14,806 nucleotides of DNA from JAVBLF01 sp031553675 (GCA_031553675.1 JAVBLF010000105.1:1-14806); one strand, 5' to 3'. Counted from the first letter of the stretch, positions 1 through 8,339 are shown. Numbers and translations: made by a program. Notes: a model not told the origin generated them from the sequence alone.

Positions 1-101
1 TTTCTTGGGGGCTGGAGGGTCCTAGTGCCCGTGCACTTATGGTTGGGGCCCGCCCTTGTTGGGGGGGGCCACGACGGGGCACCGCAGGTGCTCGAACGTT
101 T
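1..101. other. Intergenic edge, no gene recognised
   Basis: G-rich sequence with short runs such as GGGGGGGG and local palindromes. No reading frame here resembles a protein. An in-frame ATG at 39 would extend galE, but the added residues have no epimerase character and the real SD lies much further downstream. It is probably the tail of an intergenic repeat from the neighbouring region. Confidence 0.5.
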
Positions 102-140
102 CTTTGTTACTTTCTTTTCAAAGAAAGTAAAGAGACAAAG
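102..140. repeat. Palindromic hairpin repeat abutting the galE SD
   Basis: An 11-bp perfect stem (107-117 with 120-130, two-base loop) is extended by an outer 5-bp stem (102-106 with 136-140) across an AGAGA bulge. The outer 3' arm ends in CAAAG, which overlaps the start of the galE SD AAAGGAGG (137-144). The structure is seen directly. Similar TTTCTTTG/CAAAGAAA palindromes are common bacterial intergenic repeats. An effect on galE translation is inference. Confidence 0.7.
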
Positions 141-152
141 GAGGCGTATCTC

Positions 153-1139
153 ATGGCAGTATTGGTATGCGGGGGCGCGGGCTACATCGGCTCCCACACA
201 GTGGCGGCCCTGCTCGAACGCGGGGAAGAAGTCGTCGTGGCCGACAACCTGACGAAAGGGCACCGCGCGGCGCTGTTGGGTGGGACGCTTTGCGTCGGCG
301 ACATCCGAGACGCGCACTTCCTCGAAGGGGTTTTCGATCGCTTCAAAATCGAGGCCGTGATCGACTTCGCCGCCCACATCGAGGTGGGCGAGAGCATGTC
401 CGATCCTCTGGCGTTTTACGACAACAACGTCGGCAGCGTCGTCGGCTTGCTTCGGGCCATGCGGCGGGCAGGCTGCGACAAGATCGTGTTTTCTTCGACA
501 GCGGCGGTGTACGGGCAGCCGGAACGCGTGCCGATCCCCGAGGATCTGCCGAAGGAGCCGACAAACGCCTATGGCGCGACGAAGTGGGCGGTCGAAGGCA
601 TGCTGGGCTGGTGCGAAGGGGCGTACGGCATCCGTTCGACCTGTCTGCGCTACTTCAACGCTTGCGGCGCGCACGAGAGCGGCCGCATCGGTGAAGACCA
701 CAGCCCCGAGAGCCACCTGATCCCGCTTGTCTTGCAGGCGGCGCTCGGCAAACGGGCGTCGATCGCTGTCTTCGGCAACGACTACGACACGCCGGACGGC
801 ACCTGTGTACGCGACTACGTCCACGTCTGCGACCTGGCCGACGCGCATCTGCGGGCACTCGACCGACTGCGCGACGGCGGCGGCACGACGGCCTACAACC
901 TCGGTTCCGGCACGGGTTTTTCGGTGCGCGAGGTGATCGAGATCGCGCGCAAAGTGACCGGGCGCGCGATTCCCTCCGTCGATGCGGAGCGGCGCGCGGG
1001 CGATCCAGCGGTTTTGATCGCGTCGAGCGACAAGATTCGGCGCGAACTGGTCTGGACGCCGCATACCGACGACATCGAGAAGATCATCGCGTCGGCCTGG
1101 AAGTGGCACGAAGCGCATCCCGACGGCTTCGAATGCTAA
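153..1139 (+). CDS. galE: UDP-glucose 4-epimerase GalE
   Basis: Interconverts UDP-glucose and UDP-galactose in the cytosol (Leloir pathway; also feeds envelope polysaccharide synthesis). The 328-residue product has the usual length of a GalE, an extended short-chain dehydrogenase. The N-terminal NAD-binding motif GGAGYIG is at residues 7-13, Ser115-Thr116 precede the active site, and the catalytic pair is Tyr140-x-x-x-Lys144 (YGATK). The C-terminal substrate domain carries YNLGSGTGFSV and the conserved RAGDPA segment. The start is ATG 153 because AAAGGAGG (137-144) sits eight bases upstream; the longer frame from 39 adds unrelated residues. The next gene begins 26 bp downstream, so the two are probably cotranscribed up to the terminator at 1671-1705. 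A related NDP-sugar 4-epimerase is possible, but GalE fits best. Confidence 0.93.
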   Translation: MAVLVCGGAGYIGSHTVAALLERGEEVVVADNLTKGHRAALLGGTLCVGDIRDAHFLEGVFDRFKIEAVIDFAAHIEVGESMSDPLAFYDNNVGSVVGLLRAMRRAGCDKIVFSSTAAVYGQPERVPIPEDLPKEPTNAYGATKWAVEGMLGWCEGAYGIRSTCLRYFNACGAHESGRIGEDHSPESHLIPLVLQAALGKRASIAVFGNDYDTPDGTCVRDYVHVCDLADAHLRALDRLRDGGGTTAYNLGSGTGFSVREVIEIARKVTGRAIPSVDAERRAGDPAVLIASSDKIRRELVWTPHTDDIEKIIASAWKWHEAHPDGFEC

Positions 1140-1165
1140 ACGCTCGTAAAAGTGGGTGAAACGGT

Positions 1166-1657
1166 GTGAAGTTCTACATTCGCCAGCAGATCTTTACGAT
1201 CGGCGATCGCTATGAAATCAAGGATGAGGAAGGCCGCACGCGCTACGTCGCGCGGGGACGCCTCTTCAATCTGCTCGGCGCGAAGTTCGCGATCGAGGAC
1301 GAAACCGGACGCGAAGTCGCGCAGATCGAGCAAGAGATCTTTCGGCTCATGCCGCGCTATTTCGTCTACCTCGACGGTGAGCGCGAACACGCAGCCTACA
1401 TCGCGAAGCGCTTTCAGTTTCTGGGCGCGCTCTTCGACATCGAGACGAAAAGCGGTCCCTTGCGCGTCGAGGGCGAGATCTTTCAGCACGAGTACGCCCT
1501 TTATCAAGGCAGTACATGTGTCGTACGCATCAGCAAAAAGTGGCTGAGCTGGGGGGATCCCTACGAGATCGACATGGCTGCCGATCAGGATCCTGCGCTC
1601 ATCCTCGCCATCTGCGTCGCGATCGACCACTCGAGCCACAACGACAACAACCATTGA
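1166..1657 (+). CDS. Tubby C-like / LURP-one-related (LOR, YxjI-type) protein
   Basis: A 163-residue protein starting at GTG 1166, with a weak GGGTGA SD just upstream. It resembles the bacterial LOR/YxjI family, whose Tubby C-like beta-barrel is recognised by the repeating pattern seen here: an opening MKFYIRQQIFTIGDRYEI, then ARGRLFNLLGAKFAIEDETG, an IEQEIFRLMPRYFV strand pair, KRFQFLGALFDIE, and a closing WGDPYEIDMA. No signal peptide or convincing membrane helix is present. It lies 26 bp behind galE and ends just before a strong terminator, so the two form an operon. The biochemical role of bacterial LOR proteins is unknown; the tubby comparison suggests a membrane-lipid link, but nothing here proves one. 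Family assignment is fairly sure, function open. Confidence 0.8.
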   Translation: MKFYIRQQIFTIGDRYEIKDEEGRTRYVARGRLFNLLGAKFAIEDETGREVAQIEQEIFRLMPRYFVYLDGEREHAAYIAKRFQFLGALFDIETKSGPLRVEGEIFQHEYALYQGSTCVVRISKKWLSWGDPYEIDMAADQDPALILAICVAIDHSSHNDNNH

Positions 1658-1665
1658 GCGCAACA

Positions 1666-1705
1666 AAAAAACGGCACGCATGAGCGATCACGCGTGCCGT
1701 TTTTT
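1666..1705. terminator. Bidirectional rho-independent terminator
   Basis: A perfect 9-bp GC-rich stem (ACGGCACGC 1671-1679 with GCGTGCCGT 1692-1700, 12-base loop) is flanked by an A-run on the left and a T-run on the right, so it can work on both strands. It lies between the converging ends of the LOR gene and the gatZ-like gene and serves both operons. Confidence 0.92.
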
Positions 1706-1708
1706 GGT

Positions 1709-3010
1709 TTAGCCGAGCGTCGCGTAGAGGTAGTCGTCGATGCAGTTGCCGACGCGATCTTTCAGCAGTTCTTCGGGGTCGTTTCGGAGCTTGCCGGCGC
1801 GGATGGCGTTGTATTGCAGCGGCATGTACTGGCTGATCAGCGTCAACGGGAGGGCGCGTTTTTGGAGATTGGCGATCAGAAGGTCGATCGCGGCGCGGAC
1901 GGGTTCGTCGGGCAGGTAGTAGCGCGCTCGGTCGGAAAAGCTGAAAGCGCGGGCGTAGCGGAGTTCTTCTTCCGTGCCATGGTAGTGCTTCTGCCAGTGC
2001 GCGGGGGCGGCCAGCATCTCGCGTTCGAGCGCCGCGCGGAAATCGCTGGGCGCCTCGGAGGGCGCGAGGAGTTCGCGCTCCATGCTTTCAAGGGCAAAGA
2101 GCCCTTCCCGCAGCGCGAAGGTCAGCGCCGGACCGACCTTGAGGATGGCGATGCCGTCTTCGACCATCTCGCGCAGCGCTTGCGGCGTTTGGTAGTCGGT
2201 ACTGTGCCCCTCAAAGACGAGCTCGGGGATCGTCTGGAGCGATTCGGTCAGGCGTTTGGCCTTCGCTCGATCGTATTCGCAAACGTCCGCGTCGCCAAAC
2301 TCGACGCCCGGCTGCACGACGACGGCGATCACGCGCTGCCAAACTTCATCGCCCAGACTTTGCGCCCGGAACGCGCGCTGGAAGGCAGCGATCGTCTGCT
2401 GGCAGGCTTCGGGCGAAGTGACGGTCACGCTTTCTTCGCTCTCCTGTGCGCCGCCCGGGATGGGCACTTCACTGCCGATCACGTAGACGGGCGCTTGGGC
2501 ATCGGAATGCAGGCGCTTGCGTTCGGCAAAGGCGGACTCGGCGGCATCGCAGAGGAAAGCGCCGCGTCGCGCGATCGTTTCGTCGGAGAGAGGCGCGTTC
2601 GGATCGTCGTCCAAGAGGCGCATCGAGGTGTCGATATGGATCTTTGTAAAGCCCGCGATGACGTAATCGCGCACCAGCGTTTCGGCGTAGACCATGGCTT
2701 CCGCTTCGGGCTGTTTCGATACGGTCAGCGGGCCGAGGTGGTCGCCGCCGAGGATCAGTTTGTCGTCGGGAAAATCGACGGCGCGCGCCAGATCGCGGAC
2801 GTATCGGTCGAAATCGGCGGGGGTCATGCCGGTGTAGCCGCCGTTTTGATCGACCTGGTTGGCTGTCGATTCGATCAGCGCCGCAACGTTCCGCGCCTTG
2901 GCGCGTTCGAGTACGGCTGTGATCGCGTATGCGTTCGCCGTGCAGGCAGACATGATGCCGATGGGTCGGCCCGCTTTTTGCGCGGCGACGATGTGTGCAA
3001 GTGGGTGCAT
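1709..3010 (-). CDS. GatZ/KbaZ-like tagatose-bisphosphate aldolase accessory subunit
   Basis: A 433-residue member of the GatZ/KbaZ family, slightly longer than the roughly 420-residue E. coli proteins. Hallmarks are an early GIMSACTAN segment, the block ESTANQVDQNGGYTGMTP (residues 48-65) and GGDHLGP (88-94). In E. coli, GatZ and KbaZ are non-catalytic subunits that stabilise the class II aldolases GatY and KbaY, which split tagatose-1,6-bisphosphate into DHAP and glyceraldehyde-3-phosphate. No GatY/KbaY partner is in this window. Some GatZ-like relatives are reported to be sugar 4-epimerases, so an independent epimerase role is an alternative. The start is ATG 3010: GGAGG lies directly upstream, and a longer frame to 3094 would run into the preceding gene. 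It is the third gene of the WG/PstS-like operon and ends at the bidirectional terminator. Confidence 0.85.
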   Translation of the reverse strand: MHPLAHIVAAQKAGRPIGIMSACTANAYAITAVLERAKARNVAALIESTANQVDQNGGYTGMTPADFDRYVRDLARAVDFPDDKLILGGDHLGPLTVSKQPEAEAMVYAETLVRDYVIAGFTKIHIDTSMRLLDDDPNAPLSDETIARRGAFLCDAAESAFAERKRLHSDAQAPVYVIGSEVPIPGGAQESEESVTVTSPEACQQTIAAFQRAFRAQSLGDEVWQRVIAVVVQPGVEFGDADVCEYDRAKAKRLTESLQTIPELVFEGHSTDYQTPQALREMVEDGIAILKVGPALTFALREGLFALESMERELLAPSEAPSDFRAALEREMLAAPAHWQKHYHGTEEELRYARAFSFSDRARYYLPDEPVRAAIDLLIANLQKRALPLTLISQYMPLQYNAIRAGKLRNDPEELLKDRVGNCIDDYLYATLG

Positions 3011-3030
3011 TTCGTTTTCCTCCGTGTGTC

Positions 3031-4005
3031 TCAATTGGCGGGGACGTAGCCCGCGTCGATCAGGCACTGCCGTCCGGCGTCGGAAAGCAGCCAATCCCGC
3101 AGCTTGGCGGCGGGGCTATCCGACGGCTCGTCCGCCCGTGTGACGACGAAAAAGTCGTTCAAAAACGGGTAACTTCCGTCGCCGATCGTCGCGTCGTTCG
3201 GGGCAACGCCGTCGATCGCGGCGAACTTCAGACCGGGCAGCGCGTACATGTTCTTCGCGTAGTAGTAGACCGAAAAGCCGATCGCGTTGGCGTCGTTCTG
3301 GTAAGAGGCCAAGTCGCGGATCAAATCGCCCATGTCGCCCGGCATCAGACCTTCGGGCGGGGCCATGGGTTCGACGTTCTTCATGACGAGCTTGCGGAAC
3401 AGTGCCTGGCTGCCCGAGTCGGCGTCGCGTTGAAAGGCTGCGATCGCAGCGTCTGAACCGCCCAGCTCTTTCCACGACGTGATCTTGCCCGTGTAGATGT
3501 CGATGAGCTGGGCCGTCGTGAGGGCTTCAACGGAGTTAGCCTCGTTGATCAGGAAGACGAGTGCGTCGCGCCCAAGGGGCTGCATGTCGAGCTTGACGCC
3601 CGACGCTTCGATGCGCCGTTGCGTCTCTTCGGAGGGCTCGTAGACGATCAGGATGTCTGTTTCGCTGGACGTGAGTTGGTCGTAAGCCTGTGTGGTCGTC
3701 GTGACCGACGTGATCGACTCGGCATAATCGAGGTCGGCGCCGGTCGTCTGCGCAATGGCGGCGGCGATCAGTGGAACGCAGGCCGTCGAGCCGTCGATGC
3801 GCGGCAGTTCCGACACGTCGGCGAAGATCGTGCCTTGCGACGGGAGCGGCGTGCTGCTTGGCGAAGGTTCGTCTGCTGTCATGTCGGACGGCGACGGAGG
3901 CGTCGAAGGCAGCTCCGACGGCAAAGGGGCGGGCGGTTTGCTCGGCGACGTGCAAGCCGCCAGCAAGAGCGCGGCGAGCAGGAAGGCACTTCGTTTTGCT
4001 TTCAT
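3031..4005 (-). CDS. PstS-like phosphate-type substrate-binding lipoprotein
   Basis: A 324-residue predicted lipoprotein. The signal peptide is MKAKRSAFLLAALLLAAC with lipobox LAAC (Cys18), followed by a Pro/Ser-rich linker (about 19-57) and a periplasmic-binding fold. PstS-type elements are DGSTA (71-75, first anion loop), TDILIVYEPS (117-126), LIDIYTGKITSWKELGG (167-183), RDADSGSQALF (193-203, second anion loop), IGFSVYYYAKN and DGVAPNDATIGDGSYPF. This is the pattern of Gram-positive phosphate-binding proteins, but ligand identity is inferred and no pstCAB genes are nearby. The start is ATG 4005 with GGGGGA upstream; only five bases separate it from the stop of the WG lipoprotein gene, so it is cotranscribed and probably translationally coupled. 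The next gene (gatZ-like) starts 20 bp beyond its stop. Confidence 0.82.
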   Translation of the reverse strand: MKAKRSAFLLAALLLAACTSPSKPPAPLPSELPSTPPSPSDMTADEPSPSSTPLPSQGTIFADVSELPRIDGSTACVPLIAAAIAQTTGADLDYAESITSVTTTTQAYDQLTSSETDILIVYEPSEETQRRIEASGVKLDMQPLGRDALVFLINEANSVEALTTAQLIDIYTGKITSWKELGGSDAAIAAFQRDADSGSQALFRKLVMKNVEPMAPPEGLMPGDMGDLIRDLASYQNDANAIGFSVYYYAKNMYALPGLKFAAIDGVAPNDATIGDGSYPFLNDFFVVTRADEPSDSPAAKLRDWLLSDAGRQCLIDAGYVPAN

Positions 4006-4010
4006 GGTAC

Positions 4011-5639
4011 TCAATCCCCCTGGAACGATTGGTAGACGGATTCGGAAAAGATCCATTGATCGTCATGATCGACGTAGCCGCTGCGAGAACCCCGCACGAC
4101 TTCGATCAGATCGCCGAAGTAGCCATAAGGCCGGCCGGTGATCGCGCAGAGGAAGCGGCCGTCTTCGTCGTAGAGATCCCAGTCGTAGCCGTCCCGCTTG
4201 CCAACCGGCTGTACAGCGATGACGCGATCTTCCGGATGGGTCGGGTTCAGGCGGGCCGTCTCGACGGCGTAATGGTCGTATTCGTAGCGGTAGAGCACCT
4301 TGATCTCGTTGCAGTTTTCGGGCGCGAATATCCACGCGCGCGCCTCCGGGTCGAATAGGCCGCAGACAAACGCATTCCCATTCCAGCCCCAGCAGTTCAC
4401 CCAGCCGTTGCGCAAGATTTCAAAATCCGATTCGCGTGCATCCAAGAGAAATCGTGGGTCGAGAAAACGCCCCTCGCGGGTCAGGACAGCGTCATGGTCC
4501 AGCGGCCAGCCGGTTTCGTCCCACTGTCCGTCGTAAAGGGGACGGATCGTGGTCTTTCCCGCCTCCGAAAAGATGGGCACATACGTCTCGCTTTCGGCGC
4601 CGTGCCACATAAAGGGAAGCGTCGCGACCCAGCGCCCCTCCCAGTCGATCATCGTGAAGGTATCCGTGCTGCGGTTTTGCGGATCGGTGCCGGCGGAACG
4701 AACGACCGCCTTTCCCTGGTAAAAGCTTCCGGCTGCTTGGAAGCGCGGTTCGATGACGATCTGGCCCGATTCGTCGCAGAAGCCCCATGAATCGCCGACC
4801 TTGACGGCGTAGCGCCCTTCGCCGTAATGCTCGATCCCGTCGAAACGGTGGGGCAGGAGCCGTTTGCCGCTGTAGTCGTATACGCCGAAATGCCCTTCTG
4901 CGTCCGGCAGGGCCATACGCCCTTCTTCAAGGAGCACGTAATCGATAAACCCTTCGTCGTTGTCGGATGGGGGCAGGGGGTAGGCGAAGACCGGCGCGGT
5001 GTCTCCATCGTGCAGCTTTGCGAGGTCGTAGATTTGCAGCACGGCGTCGCTGCCAGTATGCGTATCGACGAAGCAAATCGCGTCGCCTTCGAGCATGTCG
5101 AAGTCGTAGTCGTTCGATGAGGTAAGCGTGAGAAGCCGCTTCCCGTCCGAAGGCCGCAGGAAGTCGATCGCGTCGTCCTGCCTGAATCCGGCGACGAGGT
5201 CCTTCGTCAGATCTGCGAACTTGTGGTAGACGAAATCCGTCACGACTTCGCCCTTCGCATTTCCAAGGGCCATGCGCTCCGACGCGTTGACTTCAAAGGC
5301 CGGATAGCGGCCCAGCACGACCGAATCGGAGAGGGGCAAAACGTTGGCTTCCGAGTACTCGAAGCCGAATACCAGCTTGCCGCTCGCGTCGATCGCCCCA
5401 CAAGACGCGTTGGGAGGAGCGCCCGAACGCGTGACTCTAAAGAGGGCTGGCGTCGATTGCGTCGGTCGATCCGTCGGCTGCGTTTCGTTCGGCGGCGCGG
5501 GGGCTTTCGTCGAAGCGGCGGCGACATGCACCCCGTTCGTCTCGATCGGCTTTTGCGCCTGGTTTTCGTTCGGCTTGCTACACGCCGCGCATACAAGCAG
5601 GATCGCCGCAGCCATCCAAGCATGTCCCATGCGTTTCAC
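4011..5639 (-). CDS. WG-repeat-containing lipoprotein
   Basis: A 542-residue predicted surface lipoprotein. The N-terminus has Lys-Arg, a hydrophobic stretch and Cys20 preceded by Cys-Ala-Ala, a slightly atypical lipobox (Cys at -3). A Pro/Thr/Gln-rich linker reaches about residue 65. Repeat-like segments follow: GKLVFGFEYSEANVLPL near 87-103, and a clear WG repeat at about 249-312 with GVYDYSGKRLLPHRFDGIE, then VGDSWGFCDESGQIVIEPRF. A degenerate unit near 330 reads MIDWEGRWVA. WG repeats form beta-rich domains of unknown function. The start is GTG 5639, because AGGAGG lies seven bases upstream; the ATG at 5630 is farther from it. It is the first gene of a three-gene operon with the PstS-like and GatZ-like genes and has its own promoter at 5688-5717. 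Its ligand or partner cannot be deduced. Confidence 0.82.
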   Translation of the reverse strand: MKRMGHAWMAAAILLVCAACSKPNENQAQKPIETNGVHVAAASTKAPAPPNETQPTDRPTQSTPALFRVTRSGAPPNASCGAIDASGKLVFGFEYSEANVLPLSDSVVLGRYPAFEVNASERMALGNAKGEVVTDFVYHKFADLTKDLVAGFRQDDAIDFLRPSDGKRLLTLTSSNDYDFDMLEGDAICFVDTHTGSDAVLQIYDLAKLHDGDTAPVFAYPLPPSDNDEGFIDYVLLEEGRMALPDAEGHFGVYDYSGKRLLPHRFDGIEHYGEGRYAVKVGDSWGFCDESGQIVIEPRFQAAGSFYQGKAVVRSAGTDPQNRSTDTFTMIDWEGRWVATLPFMWHGAESETYVPIFSEAGKTTIRPLYDGQWDETGWPLDHDAVLTREGRFLDPRFLLDARESDFEILRNGWVNCWGWNGNAFVCGLFDPEARAWIFAPENCNEIKVLYRYEYDHYAVETARLNPTHPEDRVIAVQPVGKRDGYDWDLYDEDGRFLCAITGRPYGYFGDLIEVVRGSRSGYVDHDDQWIFSESVYQSFQGD

Positions 5640-5687
5640 GATGCCGCCTCCTATCTTCTACTTGTGGAGCATTGAAGATGCGCCCCC

Positions 5688-5717
5688 ATAATATCACAAT
5701 TTTTCCGTGCTGCACAA
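5688..5717 (-). promoter_or_regulatory. Candidate promoter of the WG/PstS-like/GatZ operon
   Basis: On the minus strand, TTGTGC (5712-5717) is separated by 18 bp from TATTAT (5688-5693), placed about 50 bp before the GTG at 5639. The -10 is good (5 of 6), the -35 weak (3 of 6). Position between two genes supports it. Confidence 0.5.
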
Positions 5718-5733
5718 CGGGGCCAAGCGCTCC

Positions 5734-5771
5734 CAAAACAGCAAAACACCCGGCGTTTGGGCTTCCGGGCG
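5734..5771 (-). terminator. Probable terminator after ywlG
   Basis: On the minus strand a 7-bp stem (5765-5771 with 5747-5753, one G-T pair) is followed by TTTTGCTGTTTT. The T-run is interrupted, so strength is uncertain. It lies about 30 bp beyond the stop of the ywlG homologue and upstream of the WG-operon promoter. Confidence 0.5.
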
Positions 5772-5800
5772 CTTTGCGTCAAAAGGCAATTTTTTGTAAA

Positions 5801-6358
5801 CTATGCGTCGGCGTACTGGGCGCGCGGCCCGCCGATGTACTTGGGGCGGGTGCGGGCGAGAACGACGTTCGCCTCGCCGATGCGCTTGATCGTGCCGCGC
5901 ACCGGTACGACGACGGGGCGCAGGTGCATGCCGATCAGCGTGTCGCCGATGTCGAGCCCTGCGTGGGCGCGGATCGTCTCGACGATGGCGGGGTCGCGCA
6001 AACCGGCGACGGCCGCCGCGCTGAGCGCACCGCCCGCCTTCCGCGCCGGAATGACGCTGACGATGTCGAGCTGGTACTTTTCGGCGCAGGATCGTTCGAC
6101 GACGAGCGCGCGGTTCAGATGTTCGCAGCACTGCACGGCCAGGTAGACGCCTTCGCGCTTGCAGGGCGCTTCGAGCGCGTCAAAGAGCGCTTTGGCGACC
6201 TCTTCGTTCGACTGCGTGCCGATCTTGGCGCCGCAGACCTCGCTCGTGCTGCATCCGACGACGACGATCTCGCCGGGGCGCAAGCCCGCCATCGACAACA
6301 GCAATTCGATGCATTCACTCGCCTGATCGGCGATCGTTTTCAGTTCATGCGCTTCCAC
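5801..6358 (-). CDS. ywlG: YwlG-like UPF0340 / TIGR01440 family protein
   Basis: A 185-residue conserved protein of unknown biochemical function, matching the usual size of about 180 for the family. Family-specific blocks are VVVGCSTSEVCG near residue 33, QCCEHLNRALVVER near 76, KAGGALSAAA near 107, DIGDTLIGMHLRPVVVPVR near 135 and ARTRPKYIGGPRA near the end. Several cysteines are clustered (GCSTSEVCG, QCCEH). The start is GTG 6358, because GGGAGG lies seven bases upstream. The longer frame from TTG 6412 overlaps the upstream ABC gene's stop and adds residues not expected for the family. It follows the ABC exporter pair by 50 bp with no terminator between, so it may be the last gene of that operon. 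No signal peptide; predicted cytosolic. Confidence 0.88.
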   Translation of the reverse strand: MEAHELKTIADQASECIELLLSMAGLRPGEIVVVGCSTSEVCGAKIGTQSNEEVAKALFDALEAPCKREGVYLAVQCCEHLNRALVVERSCAEKYQLDIVSVIPARKAGGALSAAAVAGLRDPAIVETIRAHAGLDIGDTLIGMHLRPVVVPVRGTIKRIGEANVVLARTRPKYIGGPRAQYADA

Positions 6359-6408
6359 GCAGACACCTCCCAGAATCTTTCTTGTCTCATCGTAATGCGC
6401 TTTCGCGA

Positions 6409-8337
6409 TCAAGTCAATTCGAATTGACCGGTGTAGAGTTGGTAATAGCGTCCTTTTTGTTCGAGTAGGTCATCGTGATCGCCGCGCTCGATGATCGTGC
6501 CGTCCTCCATGACCATGATGGCGTTGGCGTCGCGGACGGTCGAGAGGCGGTGGGCGATCACGAATACCGTCCGCCCACCCATGAGCGCGTCCATGCCCTT
6601 GTCGATCTGCTTTTCGGTGCGGGTGTCGATCGAGCTGGTCGCCTCGTCGAGGATGAGCACCGGCGGGCTGGCGACGGCGGCGCGCGCGATCGCGAGAAGC
6701 TGGCGCTGCCCCTGGGAAAGGTTGCCGCCATCGCCGCTGATCTCGGTGTCGTAGCCCTGTGGCAGGTGGCGGATGAAGCTGTCGGCGCTGGCGAGCTTGG
6801 CGGCGGCGTGGACTTCTTCGTCCGTCGCGTCCAGCCTGCCGTAGCGGATGTTGTCGGCGATCGTGCCGCTGAACAGGTGGGTGTCCTGGAGCACCATGAT
6901 CAGCGAATGGCGCAGGTCGGCTTTTTTGATCGCGCGCACGTCGATGCCGTCGTAGGTGATCTGTCCCTCGCCGACGTCGTAAAAGCGGTTGATCAGGTTG
7001 GTGATCGTCGTCTTGCCCGCGCCGGTGCTGCCGACAAAAGCGATCTTCTGGCCCGGCTTGGCGTAAAGCGAGACGCCGTGCAGCACCTCTTTGTCCGCGG
7101 TGTAGCCGAAGTTGACGCTGTGAAAGCGGACGTCCCCGTTCAGTTCGACGAGCGTGCCGTCGGCCAGCTTCCAGGCCCAGTGCTCGCTCGGCTCGCCCTC
7201 TTTCGCGACGGTCAGGGCACCGTTGTCGTCCTTCTTCGCCCGAACGAGCGTCACCTTGCCCTCGTCGAGTTCAGGCGTTTCGTCCATCGCGGAAAAGATG
7301 CGTTCCGCGCCCGCCAGCGCCGCCAGGATGTTGTTCATCTGGTTGGTCACCTGCGAGATCGGCTGTCCAAAGAGTTTCGAAAAGGTCAGAAACGACGACA
7401 GAGATCCAATCGTAAACGAGGTGAAGATCGTCAGCAGGCCGCCGACCAGCGCTGTCAGCGCGTAGTTGACGTTGTTGAGGTTGCCCATGACGGGCATGAT
7501 CACGCCCGCGAAGGACTGCGCATTCGTCGCAGCGGCGCGGTAGGACTCGTTGAGCGGCTCGAAGTCGTCGATGGCCCGCCGTTCGCGGTTGAAGACCTTC
7601 AACACCTTCTGGCCTTCCATCATCTCTTCAATGTAGCCGTTCAGCGCGGCGATCGACGCCTGCTGCTGGATGAAGTACTTGCCGCTTCGTTTGCCGATCG
7701 CCTGGGCTGTGAACACCATGATGACGAGCATCCCAAGCGTGACGAGCGTAAGCTGCCAGCTCAGGACCAGCATGACGGCGATCGAGCCGACGAACATGAT
7801 CGCGCTGCTCAATAGTTGCAGTACGCTCTGCTCCAGCGCCATCTGCACGGTATCGACGTCGTTGGTGAAAAGGCTCATCAGGTCGCCGTGGGATCTTTGA
7901 TCAAAGAAGCGCAACGGGAGGGTCTGCAAATGGGAAAACAGGTCGTTTCGGATGCGAAAAATGCTCTTTTGGGCGACGCGCGTCATGATCTGGGACTGCC
8001 CGAGCATGGCGACGCTGCCCAACAGGTAGACCCCGCCGAGGAAGAGTAGCCCGCGTAGCAAGCCCGCGAAATCGCCGGGCAGGATGTAGTTGTCGAGTAG
8101 CGGCTTGAGCATGTAGGTTCCGGCCAGCGACGAGGCCGTCGAAGCGAACATGAGCAGCAGCGCGATCAGGATCCGCCACTTGAAATGCAGCAGGTAGGAA
8201 AAGAGGCGGCCGAGCGTCTTTCTGGCGTTTTTGGGACGCGCGCCGGGCGGCTGCAAGGGCCCTCCCCCGCCGCCGCGATGGCGATTGCCCATGCGTTGCC
8301 CCTGCTGTGGATAGGGGCTCTTTTTTTCTTCGGGCAT
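6409..8337 (-). CDS. ABC exporter half-transporter, catalytically competent NBD
   Basis: A 642-residue type IV ABC exporter subunit: six-helix membrane domain (about 45-345) fused to a nucleotide-binding domain. Walker A is GSTGAGKT (436-443), Q-loop Gln484, signature LSQGQ (540-544), Walker B LILDE with catalytic Glu565, and switch His596. The signature deviates from LSGGQ, whereas Walker B and the switch are intact. This is the expected complement of the 582-residue partner upstream, with which it should form a heterodimer of the LmrCD/BmrCD/TM287-288 type. The first 35 residues are polar and Gly/Pro-rich, and about 40 extra residues (358-400) precede the NBD. The start is ATG 8337 with GGAGG ten bases upstream, two bases after the partner's stop. 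Substrate unknown; drugs, lipids or peptides are typical. Confidence 0.93.
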   Translation of the reverse strand: MPEEKKSPYPQQGQRMGNRHRGGGGGPLQPPGARPKNARKTLGRLFSYLLHFKWRILIALLLMFASTASSLAGTYMLKPLLDNYILPGDFAGLLRGLLFLGGVYLLGSVAMLGQSQIMTRVAQKSIFRIRNDLFSHLQTLPLRFFDQRSHGDLMSLFTNDVDTVQMALEQSVLQLLSSAIMFVGSIAVMLVLSWQLTLVTLGMLVIMVFTAQAIGKRSGKYFIQQQASIAALNGYIEEMMEGQKVLKVFNRERRAIDDFEPLNESYRAAATNAQSFAGVIMPVMGNLNNVNYALTALVGGLLTIFTSFTIGSLSSFLTFSKLFGQPISQVTNQMNNILAALAGAERIFSAMDETPELDEGKVTLVRAKKDDNGALTVAKEGEPSEHWAWKLADGTLVELNGDVRFHSVNFGYTADKEVLHGVSLYAKPGQKIAFVGSTGAGKTTITNLINRFYDVGEGQITYDGIDVRAIKKADLRHSLIMVLQDTHLFSGTIADNIRYGRLDATDEEVHAAAKLASADSFIRHLPQGYDTEISGDGGNLSQGQRQLLAIARAAVASPPVLILDEATSSIDTRTEKQIDKGMDALMGGRTVFVIAHRLSTVRDANAIMVMEDGTIIERGDHDDLLEQKGRYYQLYTGQFELT

Positions 8338-8339
8338 AC

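Noticed and set aside
39..152. N-terminal extension of GalE from ATG 39
   Set aside because: It would read through the palindromic repeat and lacks an SD, while ATG 153 has an ideal one.
1694..3049. 451-codon open frame on the plus strand opposite the gatZ-like gene
   Set aside because: Antisense shadow of a clearly conserved gene; Arg/Gly/Val/Asp-rich composition and no recognisable domain.
6475..7815. 446-codon plus-strand frame opposite the 642-residue ABC gene
   Set aside because: Shadow frame from G+C codon bias; the minus strand has all ABC motifs.
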